Source: Eucalyptus grandis (Eukaryota > Streptophyta > Magnoliopsida > Myrtales > Myrtaceae). Taken from it: a DNA stretch of 64,000 nt. The stretch is taken from assembly GCF_016545825.1 (NCBI RefSeq), contig NC_052620.1, positions 13,082,001 to 13,146,000 on the forward strand, given 5' to 3'. A program made the position numbers and the translations under genes. The notes beneath the pieces are model-generated. The model was not told the DNA's origin and searched no databases. It was given only the letters and a program-made list of their open reading frames with translations. Shown here piece by piece: positions 63,211 to 64,000 of this stretch; position 1 is the first letter of the stretch; the number at the start of each line of letters is the position of its first letter.

Positions 63211-64000
63211 GCAAGCGATCGGGCTCGTCTGTATGATCTAGGCCTCCTGGACATAGTGGTGGGTGGACTGTTGGCTGATTTTTATGGGAAGGCAACGAAC
63301 AACTCAAGTTTTTGCAAGAAGGTCAGCTGGAGCAGAACAGAGCCAGGTGGTTAGACTACCGTTGGCTTCTGGCCAGCCGACGGGTCATCATGTGGCTCAT
63401 TCCGGCGAACGGCTGGGTACTCCTATATGGTTTGGATGTCTTGAGCACAATGTTGGATGGCATAAGAGCTAATTCGTACGAAAAGCCAACAATCAACTCA
63501 AATCTTTAGAGGAAGGTTTACTAGAACAGAAGTAGGGAAAAAGGGAAATAATGGAGGGAATGGGCTATAAATTTCTTCAGCTGCAAAGGAGAGAGAGTGA
63601 AGATAAAGCTGAAGTCTTCTTTATCAAGGCTCTTCAATGCTTGCTCAAACTTCCCATGCAAGTCTCCTCATCTCCTCTCTTTCCTTGCATTTATCCAAAT
63701 GCTTTTAGGGGCAATTTGGTTATTTCCATTTTGCACAATTTCCCATTTTCCGTTGAGCTGAAATTGATGTATGGGCCTAAGAAATGGGCTGAGCAATGAA
63801 TAAAAATGAGCTTGAGGAATTGATTGGACTTGATTAGCCTCAAATGGGCTTAAGGCTAGGTAATGGGCTTGGAAGAGAAAATAGTTGATTGGGCTCAATG
63901 AGCTCAATTGCTTGCCTTGGGCCCACCATGATGGCGGTCCCACCTTGGGCCTAAGGCCCACACTAGGTTCACTTGGCCCACGTTCTCATGAGCTCGCTTT
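63211..64000. other. Intergenic with recurrent tgggcy words near the end
   Basis: From about 63770 to the end, (a)tgggc(t/c) recurs more than a dozen times on either strand at irregular spacing, in otherwise AT-rich DNA. Open frames here show no recognisable domain. The origin is unknown; similar word-rich sequence occurs in plant LTR elements. Confidence 0.4.

Overview
The window is nuclear DNA of a flowering plant, probably a woody eudicot. The genes are split by GT-AG introns, intergenic DNA is AT-rich and full of non-autonomous transposons, SINEs and LINE remnants, and all recognisable proteins are closest to eudicot families. The repeat style (many long-inverted-repeat foldback elements with GC-rich centres) suggests Myrtales (Eucalyptus or Syzygium type) to me; that placement is from memory of such genomes and is low confidence.

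Six protein-coding genes could be reconstructed. Five have exon joins in consistent phase throughout. (1) 9819-15200 (+): GT106/O-fucosyltransferase-like Golgi enzyme, 10 exons, 505 aa. (2) 20397-29222 (-): plastid mechanosensitive channel of the MSL2/MSL3 type, 13 coding exons, about 723 aa. (3) 31430-34252 (-): 940-aa coiled-coil protein of the At4g38062 type, one coding exon behind a 5'UTR intron. (4) 41236-44850 (+): NET2-type actin-binding NETWORKED protein, two exons; exon 1 carries an apparent single-base deletion. (5) 45730-48146 (-): nicotinamidase NIC1, 5 exons, 241 aa. (6) 51181-54978 (-): plant U-box E3 ligase with USP-like, coiled-coil, kinase-like and U-box regions, 8 exons, 851 aa; its kinase region lacks canonical catalytic residues. 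The genes are functionally unrelated; nothing suggests a cluster or pathway.

Layout: 1-9000 is gene-free and holds a cluster of foldback elements. 9.0-15.2 kb is gene 1, with two SINE-type insertions in its introns. 15.2-20.4 kb holds a three-copy tandem array of LINE reverse-transcriptase fragments and another foldback element. 20.4-35.4 kb carries genes 2 and 3 in tandem on the minus strand. 35.4-40.8 kb is repeat-rich, including a SINE with a clear target-site duplication. 40.8-55.0 kb holds genes 4, 5 and 6, separated by an AT-rich repeat island at 48.5-51.2 kb. 55-64 kb is a repeat-dominated flank with minisatellites and a decayed LINE.

I found no rRNA, tRNA, CRISPR, plastid insertion or convincing new gene system. 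The most noteworthy observations are the frameshifted NET2 exon 1, the triplicated LINE RT fragment, the probable pseudokinase in the U-box protein, and a 193-bp tandem duplication spanning the start-codon region of gene 3.
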